From assembly GCA_029858245.1 (NCBI GenBank), contig JAOUFL010000022.1:1-15941 (forward strand): 15,941 bases of DNA, in the 5' to 3' direction. Origin of the DNA: Candidatus Zixiibacteriota bacterium (GTDB lineage: Bacteria; Zixibacteria; MSB-5A5; RBG-16-43-9). Position 1 is the stretch's first letter. Each line of letters begins with the position of its first letter. Below, in pieces: positions 13,934 to 15,941 of the stretch. The notes below the pieces were generated by a model. The model was not told the DNA's origin and ran no database searches. It was given only the letters and a program-made list of their open reading frames with translations. A program made the position numbers and the translations under genes.

Positions 13934-14926
13934 TTGTTAAACCTGAACTTATTTAATAGGGAAGAGAAAAAATTCCCGGTTGTTGTTTTAATTCTGGTTA
14001 TTCTCTTTTTTATTATAATCAACCAGGTTACCAAATTCAGACCGGATCATGCCTTTTTAGCCCTTCTGATTGTGACTCTTTCCCTGGGCAAGGAAAAATC
14101 ACGCCGTTTTTTAATTGACTGGGCGCCTTTAATTTTATTCTGGATCGCTTATGATATGATGCGCGGAGTTGCCGATAGCATACGAGGCGTCATCCAGGTC
14201 GAAGCTCCTTACAGGTGTGAATACATTTTATTTTCACATTTTTTTGGTGGAAAAATCCCACCTTTTTGGTTTCAGGATTTTCAGGCTTTGCTGGGCGACA
14301 AAATTTGGCACCGCTTCCTGGATATAATGATCGCTAATATATACACCCTGCATTTTGCCATCCCTGTGGTTGTCGGCTGGATCTTCTGGCACACTACCAA
14401 CGACCGAAGTACTTTTTATCGCTATTTTTATACGCTTACCGTCCTCAATGCCATGGCTCTAATTACCTTCATGCTGTATCCGGCAGCGCCTCCCTGGTAT
14501 GTTTACAACTACGGTTTCGTTCAACCTGCCCACATCAATTTTTCTGGCCTGAGTGCGGGATCTTTGATCAATGTCGACAAACTCCTCGGAACCCACTTTT
14601 TTGCGACTGTCTGGGATTCTTTCAATCCCAATCATTTTGCTGCCATCCCCTCTTTGCACGGAGCATACCCGATCGCAACCACCATATTTCTCTACCAAAA
14701 ATTCCACCGCTTCAAAAAGAGTTTAATTATTTATTGTATTGCAGTCTGGTTCGGTGCCGTATATTTGAATCATCATTACGTTATTGATTTGATCATTGGT
14801 GCCATTTATTTGGTCGTTTCATATTTTGTCGTCGACAAAATTTTATACCCGTTCATTTTTGCCAGATTTTTGGAAAAGCACGAAGAAAAAACACCTCAGG
14901 CTTCAGCTTCCAAAGTCCCCGTGTAA
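13934..14926 (+). CDS. PAP2-superfamily membrane phosphotransferase (Aur1/IPC-synthase-like)
   Basis: A 330-residue membrane protein with about six or more helices. The first are at about 15-30 and 38-50. LYPAAPPWYVYNYG lies at 181-194, and the active-site motifs follow: IPSLHGAYP (238-246, His242) and LNHHYVIDLIIG (278-289, His281 and Asp285). These match the C2 and C3 motifs of PAP2 enzymes of the Aur1/inositol-phosphotransferase type. That group also has the APPW stretch and lacks the classic KxxxxxxRP first motif; I do not see that motif here either. Likely chemistry: moving a phospho-headgroup between lipids, or dephosphorylating a lipid on the outer face of the inner membrane. The start is TTG 13934 with AAAGG 8 nt upstream; the next ATG in frame is far inside. 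It has its own spacer, so it is probably not part of the trehalose operon. Confidence 0.8.
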   Translation: MLNLNLFNREEKKFPVVVLILVILFFIIINQVTKFRPDHAFLALLIVTLSLGKEKSRRFLIDWAPLILFWIAYDMMRGVADSIRGVIQVEAPYRCEYILFSHFFGGKIPPFWFQDFQALLGDKIWHRFLDIMIANIYTLHFAIPVVVGWIFWHTTNDRSTFYRYFYTLTVLNAMALITFMLYPAAPPWYVYNYGFVQPAHINFSGLSAGSLINVDKLLGTHFFATVWDSFNPNHFAAIPSLHGAYPIATTIFLYQKFHRFKKSLIIYCIAVWFGAVYLNHHYVIDLIIGAIYLVVSYFVVDKILYPFIFARFLEKHEEKTPQASASKVPV

Positions 14927-15291
14927 GCAACACCAGAACCGTATAAACCTTCAACCTACTGATCAACAACAAAAATCAGTGAAATTCCGTTGCCCCTTTT
15001 ATTTATCAATACGAGATAAGTTCAGTATATTCCATCCATACTTGATTAGGATCAAGAATCTAATTTAGAATCCTGAATATGGAGACCATTTTCTAAGAAT
15101 CCAGTATAGCACCATGCAAGCACTTAGGTGCCTATATTCAAAAAAGAGGAAACAAAAATCTATCCCCGGGGAATTAATTTTTGACCTATTCCCCAAAAAA
15201 ACCTTGAATTATGCCGATTTTAACCTATATTGAATGTGGTATGCTGTTGTGATTATTAATTGACGGGAACTTTGGCTTCAAGGAGTTTGTC
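14927..15291. other. 365-bp spacer before the M1 peptidase gene
   Basis: No convincing gene. Weak inverted repeats are present: ACTGAT/ATCAGT (14958-14963, 14975-14980), TATAG-CACC/GGTG-CCTATA around 15106-15135 with one bulge, and GGGGAAT/ATTCCCC (15168-15174, 15188-15194), the last just upstream of the promoter at 15204. None is followed by a T-tract on the + strand, so no clear terminator for the PAP2 gene is seen. Confidence 0.4.
15204..15231 (+). promoter_or_regulatory. Candidate promoter of the M1 peptidase gene
   Basis: TTGAAT (15204-15209), a 16-nt spacer, and TATATT (15226-15231). This would give a leader of about 54 nt. The GGGGAAT/ATTCCCC inverted repeat ends 9 bp upstream of the -35 box and could be an operator. 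Confidence 0.45.
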
Positions 15292-15941
15292 ATGAGGCGA
15301 TACATAACCATTTTAGTTTTAGTGCTTCTATCTTTGGGATTGGGAGTTACAAACCTATTCCCACAAGAGTATAGTGATAATCAAAAACAGGCTGTTTTTA
15401 CCGATGCGAACACCACTCCTCCTGAGTTCCACAAAATGATGTCGGAGTTAAAACAGAAAAGAATAGATAAGTTACAACAACTGGGGAAAAGAATTCGCCC
15501 GCAGGGTTCTCTGGGACAAAACGATTATGATGTTAAGTATTACAAGCTGGACCTGAATTTGAATGATACTACCGAGATCTTATCCGGATCTGTTTACATC
15601 TATGCTTTAGCTTTGATCGACGGTTTTAACCTGGTGGAGCTCAATTTCTTTGATAATCCTCAGATGTATGTAGACTCAATTAAAAGTAATGGAGCCCTGC
15701 TCTCTTTTACCTGGAGCGATGATATCATTAGCGTTACTCTTAGTCAAACCTGCAACCAGGAACCTTTCGATCTGACCGTTTACTACCACGGACATCCCCT
15801 GGAGGGAGGACTGCAATCCTTTGACTGGGGATCTCACGGCAGCCCTCCTACACCCATTATGTGTACTTTAAGCGAACCTTATTTTGCCCAGGCCTGGTGG
15901 CCCTGCAAGGACCTTCCCAAGGATAAGGCTGATTCAGCAGA
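15292..15941 (+). CDS. Exported M1-family metallopeptidase, N-terminal part (cut by right edge)
   Basis: 216 complete codons, open at the window end. ATG 15292 has AGGAG 6 nt upstream (15281-15285). Residues 1-25 form a signal peptide (MRRYITILVLVLLSLGLGV), so the protein is exported. A charged helical segment (45-68) is followed by the M1 N-terminal beta domain: YDVKYYKLDLNL (79-90), ILSGSVYIYA (96-105), VYYHGHP near 167-173, and SEPYFAQAWWPCKD (194-207), the sequence that leads into the substrate-binding region of aminopeptidase N-like enzymes. The GxMEN and HExxH zinc motifs would lie to the right of the window, so activity cannot be checked. Family members of this type in FCB-like bacteria often have a C-terminal sorting domain. 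Confidence 0.85.
   Translation, partial: MRRYITILVLVLLSLGLGVTNLFPQEYSDNQKQAVFTDANTTPPEFHKMMSELKQKRIDKLQQLGKRIRPQGSLGQNDYDVKYYKLDLNLNDTTEILSGSVYIYALALIDGFNLVELNFFDNPQMYVDSIKSNGALLSFTWSDDIISVTLSQTCNQEPFDLTVYYHGHPLEGGLQSFDWGSHGSPPTPIMCTLSEPYFAQAWWPCKDLPKDKADSA

Noticed and set aside
14796..15068. + strand ORF of 90 codons after the PAP2 gene
   Set aside because: It overlaps the last 130 bp of the well-supported PAP2 gene in another frame, and its product is low-complexity and basic.

Overview
The window comes from an AT-rich Gram-negative bacterium. A PorV/PorQ-type outer-membrane protein, a lipoprotein with a lipobox, an Rhs/YD-repeat locus and an M1 peptidase of the type common in FCB-like and uncultured candidate phyla (Bacteroidota, KSB1 or Zixibacteria relatives) point that way. 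This placement is inference from gene content; there is no rRNA or other marker gene.

Positions 1-4950 (+ strand) are the 3' end of an Rhs locus followed by a head-to-tail array of displaced, 5'-truncated Rhs ends. Each unit has a piece of the Rhs core ending in the DPxGL release motif, then a different C-terminal tip (a presumed toxin), then one small gene (a presumed immunity gene). There are three tip families: A (1-957 and 3815-4444, each followed by a two-helix membrane protein), B (to 1885, followed by a 170-residue cytosolic-looking protein) and C (to 3423, followed by a PEGA lipoprotein). A fifth unit is only a remnant at 4831-4947. All five units share a 63-bp block of the core that is better conserved than its surroundings.

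Positions 4990-8212 lie on the minus strand: a strong terminator, a PorV/PorQ-like gene with a structured leader, and an SMR/EamA-like small transporter translationally coupled to an MFS transporter. About 300 bp of divergent regulatory DNA follows, with an operator-like palindrome and a good sigma-70-type promoter.

Positions 8516-13680 form a tight five-gene + strand operon for trehalose. It encodes trehalose-6-phosphate synthase (OtsA), trehalose-6-phosphatase (OtsB), a TM-helix-repeat membrane protein resembling the membrane part of MscS channels, a duplicated DUF5752 protein and a TreT-type trehalose glycosyltransferase. Two different routes to trehalose thus sit beside a possible osmosensing channel, which suggests an osmotic or desiccation stress module.

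A structured 253-bp spacer, a PAP2/Aur1-like membrane phosphotransferase gene (13934-14926), a 365-bp regulatory spacer and the first 216 codons of an exported M1-family metallopeptidase (15292 to the right edge) complete the window. I saw no tRNA, rRNA, CRISPR array or complete insertion sequence.
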